DNA from: Mesostigma viride
Taxonomy: Eukaryota > Streptophyta > Mesostigmatophyceae > Mesostigmatales > Mesostigmataceae
Assembly: GCA_009746045.1 (NCBI GenBank)
Contig: RPFO01000104.1
Location: 1,931,948-1,995,947, forward strand
DNA: 64,000 nt
Direction: 5' to 3'
The translations under genes and the position numbers were made by a program. The notes beneath the pieces are model-generated. The model had not been told where the DNA came from. It saw nothing but the letters and a program-made list of their open reading frames with translations, and searched no databases. Positions 1-13,825 of this stretch are shown piece after piece; positions within the stretch are counted from its first letter, which is position 1, and each line of letters begins with the position of its first letter.

Positions 1-3000
1 ATGTAGGTGACAAGCTGAATGACACCAATGTGGAGCCTGAATCCTCATCATTTATTTTATGAGACATCCATGTACGTAGGCAGCCATGATGACACCATGG
101 GAGCCTGAATCCTCATCATTTTTTTTCTGACATCCATGTACGTAGGCCAGCCATGATGACACCATGGGAGCCTGAATCCTCATCATTAATTACATACATG
201 CCATCCATGTACGTACAGGGCCATGATGACACCATGGGAGCCTGAATCCTCATCATTTACTATTCCACATCCATGTACGTAGGCCAGCCATGATGACACC
301 ATGGGAGCCTGAATCCTCATCATTAATTACATAAATGCCAACCATGTACGTAGACAGCCATGATGACACCATGGGAGCCTGAATCCTCATCATTAATTAC
401 ATAATGCCAACCATGTACGTAGACAGCCATGATGACACCATGGGAGCCTGAATCCTCATCATTAATTACATACATGCCATCCATGTACGTAGACAGCCAT
501 GATGACACCATGGGAGCCTGAATCCTCATCATTTACTATTCCTTGACATCCATGTACGTAGGCCAGCCATGAGACACCATGGGAGCCTGAATCCTCATCA
601 TTAATTACATAAATGCCAACCATGTACGTAGACAGCCATGATGACCCCATGGGAGCCTGAATCCTCATCATTAATTACATAAATGCCATCCATGTACGTA
701 GACGGGCCATGATGACACCATGGGAGCCTGAATCCTCCTCATTAATTTCATACATGCCAACAACGTAGACGGGCCATAATGACACCACGGGAGCCTGAAT
801 CCTGATCATTTTTCTTTGACATCCATGTACGTAGGCCAGCCATGATGACACCATGGGAGCCTGAATCCTCATCATTTTTTTTCTGAGACATCCATGTACG
901 TAGGCCAGCCATGATGACACCATGGGAGCCTGAATCCTCATCATTAATACATACATGCCATCCATGTACGTAGACAGGCCATGATGACACCATGGGAGCC
1001 TGAATCCTCATCATTACTATTCCTTGACATCCATGTACGTAGACGGGCCATGATGACACCATGGGAGCCTGAATCCTCATCATTTTTTTTCTTTGACATC
1101 CATGTACATACGTAGGCCAGCCATGATGACACCAATGGAGCCTGAATCCTCATCATTAATTACATACATAAATGCCATGATCATCAATGACCCATGGGAG
1201 CCTGAATCCTCATCATTAAATACATAAATGCCACGGTCCATGTACGTAGACGGGCCATGATGACACCAATGGAGCCTGAATCCTCATCATTAATTACATA
1301 AATGCCAACCATGTACATACACGGGCAATGATGACACCATGGGAGCCTGAATCCTCATCATTAATTACATAAATGCCAACCATGTACGTAGGCCAGCCAT
1401 GATGACACCAATGGAGCCTGAATCCTCATCATTAATTACATACATAAATGCCATGATCATCAATGACCCATGGGAGCCTGAATCCTCATCATTAAATACA
1501 TAAATGCCACGGTCCATGTACGTAGACGGGCCATGATGACACCAATGGAGCCTGAATCCTCATCATTAATTACATAAATGCCAACCATGTACATACACGG
1601 GCAATGATGACACCATGGGAGCCTGAATCCTCATCATTAATTACATAAATGCCAACCATGTACGTAGGCCAGCCATGATGACACTATGGGAGCCTGAATC
1701 CTCATCATTAATTTCATACATGCCAACAACACGTAGACGGGCCATATGACACCACGGGAGCCTGAATCCTCATCATTTTTTTTTCTTTGACATCCATGTA
1801 CGTAGGCCAGCCATGATGACACCATGGGAGCCTGAATCCTCATCATTTTTTTTCTGAGACATCCATGTACGTAGGCCAGCCATGATGACACCATGGGAGC
1901 CTGAATCCTCATCATTAAATACATACATGCCATCCATGTACGTAGACAGGCCATGATGACACCATGGGAGCCTGAATCCTCATCATTTACTATTCCTTGA
2001 CATCCATGTACGTAGACGGGCCATGATGACACCATGGGAGCCTGAATCCTCATCATTTTTTTTTCTTTGACATCCATGTACATACGTAGGCCAGCCATGA
2101 TGACACCAATGGAGCCTGAATTCTCATCATTAATTACATACATGCCATCCATGTACGTAGACAGGCCATGACATCTGACACCATGGGAGCCTGAATCCTC
2201 ATCATTTACTATTCCTTGACATCCATGTACGTAGACGGGCCATGATGACACCATGGGAGCCTGAATCCTCATCATTTTTTTTCTTTGACATCCATGTACA
2301 TACGTAGGCCAGCCATGATGACACCAATGGAGCCTGAATCCTCATCATTAATTACATACATAAATGCCAACCATGTACATACACGGGCAATGATGACACC
2401 AATGGAGCCTGAATCCTCATCATTAATTACATAAATGCCAACCATGTACATACACGGGCAATGATGACACCATGGGAGCCTGAATCCTCATCATTTTTTT
2501 TTCTTTGACATCCATGTACATACGTAGGCCAGCCATGATGACACCAATGGAGCCTGAATCCTCATCATTAATTACATACATGCCATCCATGTACGTAGAC
2601 AAGCCATGATGACACCATGGGAGCCTGAATCCTCATCATTAATTACATACATGCCATCCATGTACGTAGACAGGCCATGATGACACCATGGGAGCCTGAA
2701 TCCTCATCATTTACTATTCCTTGACATCCATGTACGTAGGCCAGCCATGGAGACACCATGGGAGCCTGAATCCTCCTCATTAATTACATAAATGCCAACC
2801 ATGTACGTAGACAAGCCATGATGACCCATGGGAGCCTGAATCCTCATCATTTACTATTCCTTGACATCCATGTACGTAGGCCAGCCATGATGACACCAAT
2901 GGAGCCTGAATCCTCCTCGTTAATTACATAAATGCCAACCATGTACGTAGACAAGCCATGATGACCCATGGGAGCCTGAATCCTCATCATTTACTATTCC

Positions 3001-6000
3001 TTGACATCCATGTACGTAGACGGGCCATGATGACACCATGGGAGCCTGAATCCTCATCATTTACTATTCCTTGACATCCATGTACGTAGGCCAGCCATGA
3101 TGACACCAATGAAGCCTGAATCCTCTCATTTTCTTAATGAGAGGATTCAGGTTACATAAATGCCAACCATGTAGGTAGACAAGCCATGATGACACCATGG
3201 GAGCCTGAATCCTCATCATTAAATACATAAATGCCATCCATGTACGTAGGCCAGCCATGGAGACACCATGGGAGCCTGAATCCTCCTCATTAATTACATA
3301 AATGCCAACCATGTACGTAGACAAGCCATGATGACACCATGGGAGCCTGAATCCTCATCATTTACTATTCCTTGACATCCATGTACGTAGGCCAGCCATG
3401 ATGACACCAATGGAGCCTGAATCCTCCTCGTTAATTACATAAATGCCAACCATGTACGTAGACAAGCCATGATGACCCCATGGGAGCCTGAATCCTCATC
3501 ATTTACTATTCCTTGACATCCATGTACGTAGACGGGCCATGATGACACCATGGGAGCCTGAATCCTCTTCATTAATTACATAAATGCCAACCATGTACGT
3601 AGACGGGCCATGATGACACCATGGGAGCCTGAATCCTCATCATTTTTTTTATGAAACATCCATGTACGTAGGCCAGCCATGATGACACCATGGGAGCCTG
3701 AATCCTCATCATTTTTTTTCTTTGACATCCATGTACGTAGACGGGCCATGATGACACCATGGGAGCCTGAATCCTCATCATTAATTACATACATGCCATC
3801 CATGTACGTACACGGGCCATGATGACACCATGGGAGCCTGAATCCTCATCATTTACTATTCCTTGACATCCATGTACGTAGGCCAGCCATGGAGACACCA
3901 TGGGAGCCTGAATCCTCCTCGTTAATTACATAAATGCCAACCATGTACGTAGACAAGCCATGATGACCCATGGGAGCCTGAATCCTCATCATTTACTATT
4001 CCTTGACATCCATGTACGTAGACGGGCCATGATGACACCATGGGAGCCTGAATCCTCTTCATTAATTACATAAATGCCAACCATGTACGTAGACGGGCCA
4101 TGATGACACCATGGGAGCCTGAATCCTCATCATTTTTTTTATGAAACATCCATGTACGTAGGCCAGCCATGATGACACCATGGGAGCCTGAATCCTCATC
4201 ATTTTTTTTTCTTTGACATCCATGTACGTAGACGGGCCATGATGACACCATGGGAGCCTGAATCCTCATCATTAATTACATACATGCCATCCATGTACGT
4301 ACACGGGCCATGATGACACCATGGGAGCCTGAATCCTCATCATTTACTATTCCTTGACATCCATGTACGTAGGCCAGCCATGGAGACACCATGGGAGCCT
4401 GAATCCTCCTCGTTAATTACATAAATGCCAACCATGTACGTAGACAAGCCATGATGACCCATGGGAGCCTGAATCCTCATCATTAATTACATAAATGCCA
4501 TTCATGTACGTAGGCCAGCCATGGAGACACCATGGGAGCCTGAATCCTCATCATTAATTACATACATGCCAACAATGTAGGTAGACAAGCCATGATGACA
4601 CCATGGGAGCCTGAATCCTCATCATTTATTTTATGAGACATCCATGTACGTAGGCCAGCCATGATGACACCATGGGAGCCTGAATCCTCATCATTTCTTT
4701 TTCTTTGACATCCATGTACGTAGGCCAGCCATGATGACACCATGGGAGCCTGAATCCTCCTCATTAATTACATACATGCCATCCATGTACGTACACGGGC
4801 CATGATGACACCATGGGAGCCTGAATCCTCCTCATTTACTATTCCTTGACATCCATGTACGTAGGCCAGCCATGGAGACACCATGGGAGCCTGAATCCTC
4901 ATCATTAATTACATAAATGCCAACCATGTACGTAGACAAGCCATGATGACACCATGGGAGCCTGAATCCTCCTCATTAATTACATAAATGCCAACCATGT
5001 ACGTAGACAAGCCATGATGACACCATGGGAGCCTGAATCCTCATCATTAATTACATACATGCCATCCATGTACGTAGACAGGCCATGATGACACCATGGG
5101 AGCCTGAATCCTCATCATTTACTATTCCTTGACATCCATGTACGTAGGCCAGCCATGGAGACACCATGGGAGCCTGAATCCTCATCATTAAATACATAAA
5201 TGCCATCCATGTAATTAATGATGAGGATTCAGGCTCCCATGGTGTCATCATGGCCCGTCTACGTACATGGATGTCAAGGAATAGTAAATGATGAGGATTC
5301 AGGCTCCCATGGTGTCATCATGGCTTGTCTACGTACATGGTTGGCATTTATGTAATTAACGAGGAGGATTCAGGCTCCCATAATGTCTCCATGGCTGGCC
5401 TACGTACATGGATGTCAAGGAATAGTAAATGATGAGGATTCAGGCTCCCATGGTGTCATCATGGCCCGTCTACGTACATGGATGGCATGTATGTAATTAA
5501 TGATGAGGATTCAGGCTCCCATGGTGTCATCATGGCCCGTCTACGTATATGGATGTCAAAGAAAAAAAAATGACGAGGATTCAGGCTCCCATGGTGTCAT
5601 CATGGCTGGCCTACGTACATGGATGTCTCATAAAAAAAATGATGAGGATTCAGGCTCCCATGGTGTCATCATGGCCCGTCTACGTACATGGTTGGCATTT
5701 ATGTAATTAATGATGAGGATTCAGGCTCCCATGGTGTCATCATGGCCTGTCTACGTACATGGATGGCAAGGAATAGTAAATGATGAGGATTCAGGCTCCC
5801 ATGGGTCATCATGGCTGGTCTACGTACATGGTTGGCATTTATGTAATTAACGAGGAGGATTCAGGCTCCATGGTGTCATCATGGCTGGCCTACGTACATG
5901 GATGTCTCATAAAATAAATGATGAGGATTCAGGCTCCCGTGGTGTCATTATGGCCCGTCTACGTGTTGTTGGCATGTATGAAATTAATGATGAGGATTCA

Positions 6001-6254
6001 GGCTCCCATAGTGTCATCATGGCTGGCCTACGTACATGGTTGGCATTTATGTATTTAATGATGAGGATTCAGGCTCCCATGGTGTCATCATGGCTTGTCT
6101 ATGTACATGGTTGGCATTTATGTAATTAATGATGAGGATTCAGGCTCCATTGGTGTCATCATGGCCCGTCTACGTACATGGGTGGCATTTATGTATTTAA
6201 TGATGAGGATTTAGGCTCCCATGGGGTCATCATGGCTTGTCTACGTACATGGAG
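1..6254. repeat. 66-bp satellite array with an orientation switch
   Basis: About 90 tandem units of 65-70 bp fill this stretch. Each unit has a constant block (core GGGAGCCTGAATCCTCATC) followed by a variable linker of a few recurring types: T-rich, TACTATTCCTTGACATCC, or AATTACATAAATGCCA. A second constant block (CATGTACGTAG) then leads into the next unit. Up to about 5213 the core reads on the plus strand; from 5214 to 6254 it reads on the minus strand, so the array is one large imperfect palindrome. Short open frames translate the repeat in every phase and are not genes. The array continues off the left edge. Confidence 0.95.
3115..3151. repeat. perfect 16-bp hairpin inside the satellite
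   Basis: CCTGAATCCTCTCATT at 3115-3130 is followed after 5 bases by its exact reverse complement at 3136-3151. This is a second, microscopic inversion of the satellite core and is probably a replication-slippage or template-switch scar. Confidence 0.85.
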
Positions 6255-6487
6255 TCATATTGATTCATGGAACAATGAGATACCATTCTTAATTGAAAAT
6301 TGTTCTTGATACTTTCACATGCATGCCCGGAATCGTGAATTTGTGCGGGTTTCCATGATGACAATCCTCATTGAATTCTTGAGCACACAATATTGAGCAA
6401 TTTAGGGGCACTTCGGCAATGTTGACCATTTTCATTCATGATCAATAAAATTAACATTTAATGCAATAAATACATATTCCACTCATT
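6250..6487 (+). repeat. dispersed repeat, copy 1 (partner at 24479-24715)
   Basis: About 237 bp shared in the same orientation with 24479-24715. Shared landmarks in order are AATGAGATACCATT, ACTTTCACATGCATGCCC, AATTTAGGGGCACTT, TTCATTCATGAT and CATATTCCACT. No coding potential is seen. The two copies bracket the 6.5-24.5 kb block. Confidence 0.75.
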
Positions 6488-6530
6488 TTAATAAACCATG
6501 CAAAAACTTTACAAGCACGCTCAAGCTAGG

Positions 6531-7310
6531 GGTGGGCTGGCATGCACGCGTGGGTGTGGGGGTGGGCTGGCATGCATGCGTGGGTGTGGGGGTGGGCTGG
6601 CATGCACGTGTGGGTGTGGGGGTGGGCTGGCATGCATGCGTGGGTGTGGGGTTGGGCTAGCCTGCATGCGTGGGTGTGGGGGGGGGCTGGCATGCATGCG
6701 TGGGTGTGTGTGGGGGGCTAGCATGCATGCGTAAGTGTGGGGGGGGGCTGGCATGCATGCGTGGGTGTGGGGGGGGGCTGGCATGCATGCGTGGGTGTGT
6801 GTGGGGGGCTAGCATGCATGCGTAAGTGTGGGGGGGGGCTGGCATGCATGCGTGGGTGTGTATGGGGGCTGGCATGCATGCGTGGGTGTGTGTGGGGGGC
6901 TAGCATGCATGCGTGGGTGTGTGGGGGGGCTGTCATGCATGCGTGGGTGTGTGTGGGGGCTGGCATCCATGCGTGGGTGTGTGGGGGGGCTAGCATGCAT
7001 GCGTGGGTGTGGGGGTGGGCTAGCATGCATGCGTGGGTGTGGGGGGGGGCGGTCATGCATGCGTGGGTGTGTGGGGGGGCTGGCATGCATGCGTGGGTGT
7101 GTGGGGGGGCTAGCATGCATGCGTGGGTGTGGGGGTGGGCTAGCATGCATGCGTGGGTGTGAGTGTGGGCTAGCATGCATGCGTGGGTGTGGGGGGGGCT
7201 AGCATGCATGCGTGGGTGTGGGGGGGCCGGGGCCGGGGCTAGCATGCATGCGTGGGTGTGGGGGTGGGCTAGCATGCATGCGTGGGTGTGGGGGGGGGCT
7301 AGCACGCCCC
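6531..7310. repeat. 29-bp GC-rich minisatellite
   Basis: About 26 copies of a 28-31 bp unit containing GCATGCATGCGTGGGTGTG followed by a G run and GGCT(A/G). The unit holds the palindrome GCATGC and G runs that could form G-quadruplexes. Several frames are open throughout (peptides rich in HACMLAPPHT or in WHACVGV); these are repeat translations, not genes. Confidence 0.95.
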
Positions 7311-7569
7311 ACCCCTCCATCGGCACAGCCAGCCTTGTGAGTCTACCCTTAACAACAAGGCTGGTAGGACGACACGCCTGAGCAGCATATGTCATGCCTA
7401 TCTCAGGCTAATAATGTGTGATTTTGTGCCAACAACCAAGTTGTTCCACCCAACAACACATTATAAACCCTCTTCCAAAATGCCCAACAAGCCGGACACG
7501 TGGAGGACCACACACGCAGTATATAAAGAGAAAATAAGCTGACTTTTTATCCAGCCAACCTGTGGCTAG

Positions 7570-8570
7570 CTGCTCTGGTTAGCATGACAAATGCTAACAT
7601 TTACTCAGTGGGAAAGGTGAAGAGACCATTGGAACAGCCTACCTGACGCATGTGCCACCAAAGCATTGTGTCCCGCAAAATGCACACTGCCTCCTTTCTA
7701 ACAAGCACGAGCCGCTCTCTTTAGGAGACAGGTGCCAGCTCGTCAGTGTCTGGGGAAAATGATGCCGCTGCTTAGGAAGACCGCGTGAATTTCCTCGAAC
7801 ACAACTGTCTATAAAGCAAAAGAAATTTCAGAGAAGCATGGAAATAAAAGCATTACACCTTCCCGACAGGTTGTGGGCCACGCGCTGCAGCAAGCCAGCC
7901 ACGTCACAGACGAACTTGCTTAAAAACATCCAGGAATCCAGCGATGCAGCGCCAGGACCCGCAACTTCATGGCTGCATCTGGCCGGAAAGAAGGCAAAAA
8001 GCTTACGCTCAACGAGGTAAGAAAGCAGGAAAGCGCTATCTTAGGACGTTTAATACAAGAACGTACCATAACGGGCATTTATTCGTGCCCAGGCGCACAA
8101 GAAAGGCCACCCTTTCATGGAGAGGTCGGGCGCGCATGGCGCAGGCCTAATGTTATCTTACCGCAAAATGACGGGAAAGGTAAAGATAGCAGCGGGAATT
8201 TTTACGGCTTTAGAAACATCATTAAACTAGCTTCCATTAGGACCATCAAAACTGGCAACAATCGACAATCACACCTGCAGGCATCAATTATACTTTATTC
8301 ATCCCGACAGAAATTCAGGCCGGACCCCCCTGCCGATGGTAAAGAAAAAGAGCCCGCGACATTATAGATCGCAACTATCCCACCATAAATTAGAATCAGT
8401 AACTAATTTTCTCCAAGAATCGAGCATTTTTTCTGCTTTCCGCGAGCCAGATTTGTCACGTTTCGTCTAAAAGCAGTCGCCATGGCCACTTCCGCAAGGG
8501 GTGCGCGCACCGTGCACCCACTTTTCACGGTACGGAGGGTACCGCGGAATTTTTTTGGCGCGGAAAATAT
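7570..8570. repeat. dispersed about 1-kb element, copy 1 (partner 34240-35245)
   Basis: Collinear with 34240-35245. Matching blocks include GCCGCTGCT(T/A)AG, CGGAAAGAAG, GTCGCCATGGCCA, and the terminal stretch GGGGTGCGCGCACCGTGCAC ... TTTTTCACGGTACGG ... GGTACCGCG ... AATTTTTT. Copies are clearly diverged. I see no intact transposase or reverse transcriptase, so this is probably a non-autonomous element. The flanks (7310-7569, 8571-9110) contain nothing I recognise. Confidence 0.55.
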
Positions 8571-9110
8571 TCGCCGCCAAAAATTAACCATGCATGCATG
8601 CCCGTCGTCTCCAAACATTGCATTACATGCACGTGACGGCGTGTTCCCTCGGTCATGGTGCGCGGCGGTGCCAGCTGGACTGATGTCATGCCCTCCACGT
8701 AGGCTCGTTCTACATTTCAAAACTGATCCATGGCGCATAATTAGAATTTTGGAAGGTAGAATCAGGTTCTGAAGGTTCTACATAGTAGCCTAGTAAGGGT
8801 ACACTAACATGTAGCCCAGTAGTTACTAATCCTGCGATCATGACGGAATATACATGTAGTGATACTAATCGATACATGTAGTACACATGGTTGGCGCACA
8901 GAATGTTGTACAACCTGCCCTACATGTCGGAAAAACGCACACTCTGACAAACGTGATTGAAATATATTGTACAACATCATCACTAACGCTACATCCGGAA
9001 CTGTTCTAGTGAATAGCATTACAATGTACTCCCCCGGCAGGTGTGGGTGCCCGAGTACTTGGGAGTCTGAACACGCAGTGTCGACTCCTATTGGTGCAAA
9101 AAGTCGTTTG

Positions 9111-9702
9111 GTGTGAAACGACTGGTCCAACCTAAAAAAATTTTGAATTTTTGCCGTGTCCAGTAACGGTCCTAGGTTGCACCCGCGGGACGTTCCGGCA
9201 GCTGTACAGAATAGATCAGAAAGATACGCCGCGGAATGACGCCAGTGCCCGGCAAATGTGAGTCGGGAACTGAACAGTCACTACAAACGTCGAAAATCTA
9301 TTGCTCCACCCCCCCAAAAAAAGCGTTCCGGAACTGTTCGAAGCGAATAGCACTGACAGGATTCGAACCTGCGTCCAGAGTGAGGTTGCGGAGTGAGGGA
9401 GGCCAGCCATCATGGTCCGCACACAAATCTGGCTCGGGTCCGATCCCTGTCAGTGCTCTTCGCTTCGAACAGGTCCGGAACGCTTTTTTGTGGGGATGGA
9501 GCAATAAATACTCGACATTTGCAGTGACTGTTCAGTTCCGGGCTCACAAATGATTTGCCGGGCACAGGCGTCGTTGCGCGGCGTATCTTTGTGATCTTTT
9601 CTGTACAGCTGTCGGAACGTCCCGCGGGTGCAACCTAGGACCGTTACTGGACACGGCAAAAATTTAAAATTTTTCAGGTTGGACCAGTCGTTTCACATGA
9701 TT
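9111..9702. mobile_element. foldback (MITE-like) element with about 250-bp inverted arms
   Basis: The left arm (about 9111-9362) and right arm (about 9448-9702) are inverted copies at roughly 85-90% identity by eye. Both contain GTGAAACGACTGGTCCAACC, GTAACGGTCCTAGG, TTGCACCCGCGGGACGTTCC, CAGCTGTACAGAA, GATACGCCGCG and GCGTTCCGGA. A central unique loop of about 85 bp separates the arms. No transposase lies inside. The arm tips read GGTTCGAATCCTGTCAG and GGGTCCGATCCCTGTCAG, which resemble tRNA T-arms. No clear target-site duplication was found. Confidence 0.8.
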
Positions 9703-9881
9703 CGTCGTACGTACGCACATATCCTCGCATGCCATGTCGACGCTGCACTGACACACACCAGGGACTTTGGAAGGTGCGCACCCAGCCCGCCCAGGTAATT
9801 GATGCGGTGTTTTGCAGGCGCGCACCGCCGGATGCGCCCACCACGCCCGCCACCGCACGTCCAGTGACCGACTGTGGTCCA

Positions 9882-10685
9882 CGTTCTTTTTCGCCTGCGG
9901 GTGCAGCCCCCATAATGCGTACGAGCAGCTTCACGGCTTTCTTCTTTGGAAATCAAGAACAACGGGCCTGACAACAACAACAACGACAGCAGCATCAGCT
10001 CCAACAAGAGTGAGTTGCGGGATTTTACGTACGTGGTTTTTCTATTTTTTTTTTCACCTGGCATGTTGAGTATTCATCCCATTTTGCGTCATGACGGCTT
10101 CCTGAACGACGACTCTCTCTCCCTCTCCCTCTCCCCCCCTCTCCCTCTTATTTTTCACCAGGTTTTTCATGCCGATTTTAAATCCCTTTTGCGTCATGCT
10201 CCTTGTAGCGTGATGTCGTCAATTGTCACTCACAACAATACTATCATTGTGGTTCGTTCTTTTTCGCCTGCGGGTGCAGGTCACGAGCGTTGCGTACGAG
10301 CAGCACTTACATCATTAAATCAAGAACAACGGGCCTGACAACAAGAACAACGACAGCAGCATCAGCAACAACAAGAGTGAGTTGCGGGATTTTATGTACG
10401 TTGTTTTTCTCATGTTTTTTCACCTGTCATGTTGAGTATTCATCCCATTTTGCGTCATGCCGGCTTCCTGAACGACGACTCTCTCTCCCTCTCCCTCTCC
10501 CCCCCTCTCCCTCTTATTTTTCACCAGGTTTTTCATGCCGATTTTTAATCCCTTTTGCGTCATGCTCCTTGTAGCGTGATGTCGTCAATTGTCACTCACA
10601 ACCATGCTATCATTGTGGTTCGTTCTTTTTCGCCTGCGGGTGCAGGTCACGAGCGTTGCGTGCGGTGCGTCATCAATCCAAGAAC
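9882..10685 (+). repeat. tandem duplication, about 370-bp unit, 2.2 copies
   Basis: Unit 1 (9882-10252) and unit 2 (10253-10620) are near-identical; a third begins at 10621 and stops where the CCCTCT array starts. Each unit opens with TTCTTTTTCGCCTGCGGGTG and holds a CAACAA-rich block followed by GAGTGAGTTGCGGGATTTTA. It also has a short CCCTCT run and GTCATGCTCCTTGTAGCG. No convincing coding frame. The CCCTCT run inside the unit may have seeded the long array downstream. Confidence 0.85.
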
Positions 10686-10705
10686 AAAACACGATGTGGC
10701 TAAAC

Positions 10706-10814
10706 CCTCCCTCTCCCTCTCCCTCTCCCTCTCCCTCTCCCTCTCCCTCTCCCTCTCCCTCTCCCTCTCCTCTCTCCCTCTCCCTCTCCCTCTCCCTCTC
10801 CTCCCTCCCTCCCT

Positions 10815-10910
<96 letters not shown>

Positions 10911-11278
10911 CTCCCTCCCTCTCCCTCTCCCTCTCCCTCTCCCTCTCCCTCTCCCTCTCCCTCTCCTCTCCCTCTCCCTCTCCCTCTCCCTCTCCCTCTC
11001 CCTCTCCCTCTCCCTCTCCCTCTCCCTCTCCCTCTCCCTCTCCCTCTCCCTCTCCCTCTCCCTCCCTCCTCCTCCCTCCCTCCCTCCTCCCTCCCTCCCT
11101 CCCTCCTCCCTCCCTCCCTCCCTCCCTCCCTCCCTCCCTCCCTCCCTCCCTCCCTCCCTCCCTCCCTCCCTCCCTCCTCCCTCCCTCCCTCCTCCCTCCC
11201 TCCCTCCCTTCCTCCCTCCCTCCCTCCCTCCCTCCATCCATCCCTCCCTCCCTCCCTCCCTCCATCCCTCCATCCCTC
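10706..11278. repeat. CCCTCT / CT / CCCT simple-sequence block (left)
   Basis: Almost pure pyrimidine strand: (CCCTCT)n, a long (CT)n run, then (CCCT)n with CCAT variants near the right end. Open frames run through it (Ser-Pro, Leu-Pro, Arg-Glu polymers) only because the repeat lacks stop codons. Confidence 0.97.
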
Positions 11279-11740
11279 TTACGGTTACGCTTACGCTTAC
11301 GGTTACGCTTACGGTTACGCTTACGCTTACGGTTACGCTTACGCTTACGCTTACGCTTACGCTTACGCTTACGCTTACGCTTACGCTTACGCTTACGCTT
11401 ACGCTTACGCTTACGCTTACGCTTACGCTTACGCTTACGCTTACGCTTACGCTTACGCTTACGCTTACGCTTACGCTTACGCTTACGCTTACGCTTACGC
11501 TTACGCTTACGCTTACGCTTACGCTTACGCTTACGCTTACGCTTACGCTTACGCTTACGCTTACGCTTACGCTTACGCTTACGCTTACGCTTACGCTTAC
11601 GCTTACGCTTACGCTTACGCTTACGCTTACGCTTACGCTTACGCCCTCCCTCTCCCTACGGTTACGCTTACGCTTACGGTTATGCTTACGCTTAGGTTTA
11701 CGCTTACGCTTACGCTTAGGCTTACGCTTACGCTTACGCC
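11279..11740. repeat. TTACGC hexamer array (telomere-like in form)
   Basis: About 70 hexamers of CTTACG with scattered CGGTTACG variants. They are uniform from about 11340 to 11643, interrupted by CTCCCTCTCCC, then more variable (CTTAGG, GGTTATG) to 11740. The hexamer is embedded in CCCTCT sequence on both sides and does not match a telomere repeat I know, so it is interstitial. A (TTACGC)n strand would be C-poor/G-poor compared with usual telomeres. Confidence 0.95.
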
Positions 11741-12945
<1,205 letters not shown>

Positions 12946-13003
12946 CCCCCCTTTTACAAACACCATAATTCTGCCAACGTCACTCTTCCTGGACCGTGTG
13001 ATA

Positions 13004-13407
13004 GTTACGCCCGCCGTCGTTTCTTGTCTTACTGGAAGAGCACATGACCAACATTGGTTGTGCTAGTTACGCCCGCCGTCGTTTCTTTTGCCTTTTCGAT
13101 GTCGAAATATATCTCGGGAAAGATGCACCCCCGTCAGTTAACTTGTCATCTTGTAAGCTCAATCTTTCCATGATAGTTACGCCCGCCGTCGTTTCTTTTG
13201 CATCTTCGATGTCGAAGTGTTTGTCGTGAAAGTTGCATCCCCGTCAGCTTCTTGTAAGATCAATGTTTCATGATAGTTACGCCCGCCGTCGTTTCTTTTT
13301 TATTTTCGATGTCGAAGAATATGTCGTGAAAGTTGCAGCGCGTTCGTGTCCATTGTGATCTTGTGATATCAAAGTTTCCCATGATAGTTACGCCCGCCGT
13401 CGTTTCT
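13004..13407 (+). repeat. array of five direct copies of the 21-bp punctuating motif
   Basis: GTTACGCCCGCCGTCG followed by TTTCT occurs at 13004, 13066, 13176, 13276 and 13387, all on the plus strand. The last four sit in a degenerate unit of about 105 bp with a shared TCGATGTCGAA and GAAAGTTGCA(CC). The same motif family recurs before and inside the genes to the right. This array forms the left border of the 13-24 kb locus. Confidence 0.9.
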
Positions 13408-13517
13408 GTTGCTTCTCGTTCGTTTAAAATATCTAATGAAGTTTTTACCATCGTTCACCTAAAACAAATTACTTTAAATCTGCACCCGTTAAACCACACC
13501 CCCCTCGAAATGACTCC

Positions 13518-13757
13518 ATGGTTGCAGAACAAATGTCAGAAGAAGAACAAAAAAAATGCTTCGGAAACCACAAGCGCAAAAGGAAAGCCGATGACAATTT
13601 AGAGACCCTCTCGGAGGATGTGCCGGAGTTGGTTTCTTCGGATGACGAGTTTGAATACTCAAAAACATCAGGGGGACAAGTTCTTGAGAAAGCATGGAAG
13701 GTGTTTGTGACAAACGCGTTTGTGGAATGGATAAAAAAAAACTATTCCGAGGAATAG
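13518..13757 (+). CDS. small acidic/basic protein, unknown
   Basis: A 79-residue frame from ATG 13518, or 74 residues from ATG 13533. The second start is attractive because GTTGCAG, a splice-acceptor-like sequence, lies just before it, as at the other genes of this locus. A basic patch (KRKRK, residues about 19-23) precedes an acidic stretch (SEDVPELVSSDDEFE) and an amphipathic C-terminus. No family is recognised. The 68-base spacer to the next gene resembles the spacer that follows that gene (both contain AACTTGTT and TTAATGTTTAT), which supports them being repeated units of one locus. A small nuclear protein is possible but unproven. Confidence 0.5.
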   Translation: MVAEQMSEEEQKKCFGNHKRKRKADDNLETLSEDVPELVSSDDEFEYSKTSGGQVLEKAWKVFVTNAFVEWIKKNYSEE

Positions 13758-13825
13758 TAACTTGTTATTATAAAATAATAAATTAATGTTTATGAATTTT
13801 TTTGTTCGTTTTTTCCCTGAAAAAG

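Noticed and set aside
1-6254. CRISPR-like alternation of constant blocks and spacers
   Set aside because: The 'spacers' are themselves a few recurring sequences and the genome is eukaryotic; this is a satellite.
6498-7395. Open frames with HACMLAPPHT or WHACVGV repeats
   Set aside because: Translation of the 29-bp minisatellite, open in several frames on both strands.
9350-9460. Possible tRNA gene
   Set aside because: The T-arm-like sequence and a pairing end stem are present, but no D-arm or anticodon arm fits; 109 bases with a palindromic origin is better explained by the foldback element.
11279-11740. Chromosome end
   Set aside because: The array is internal, flanked on both sides by other repeats and genes.
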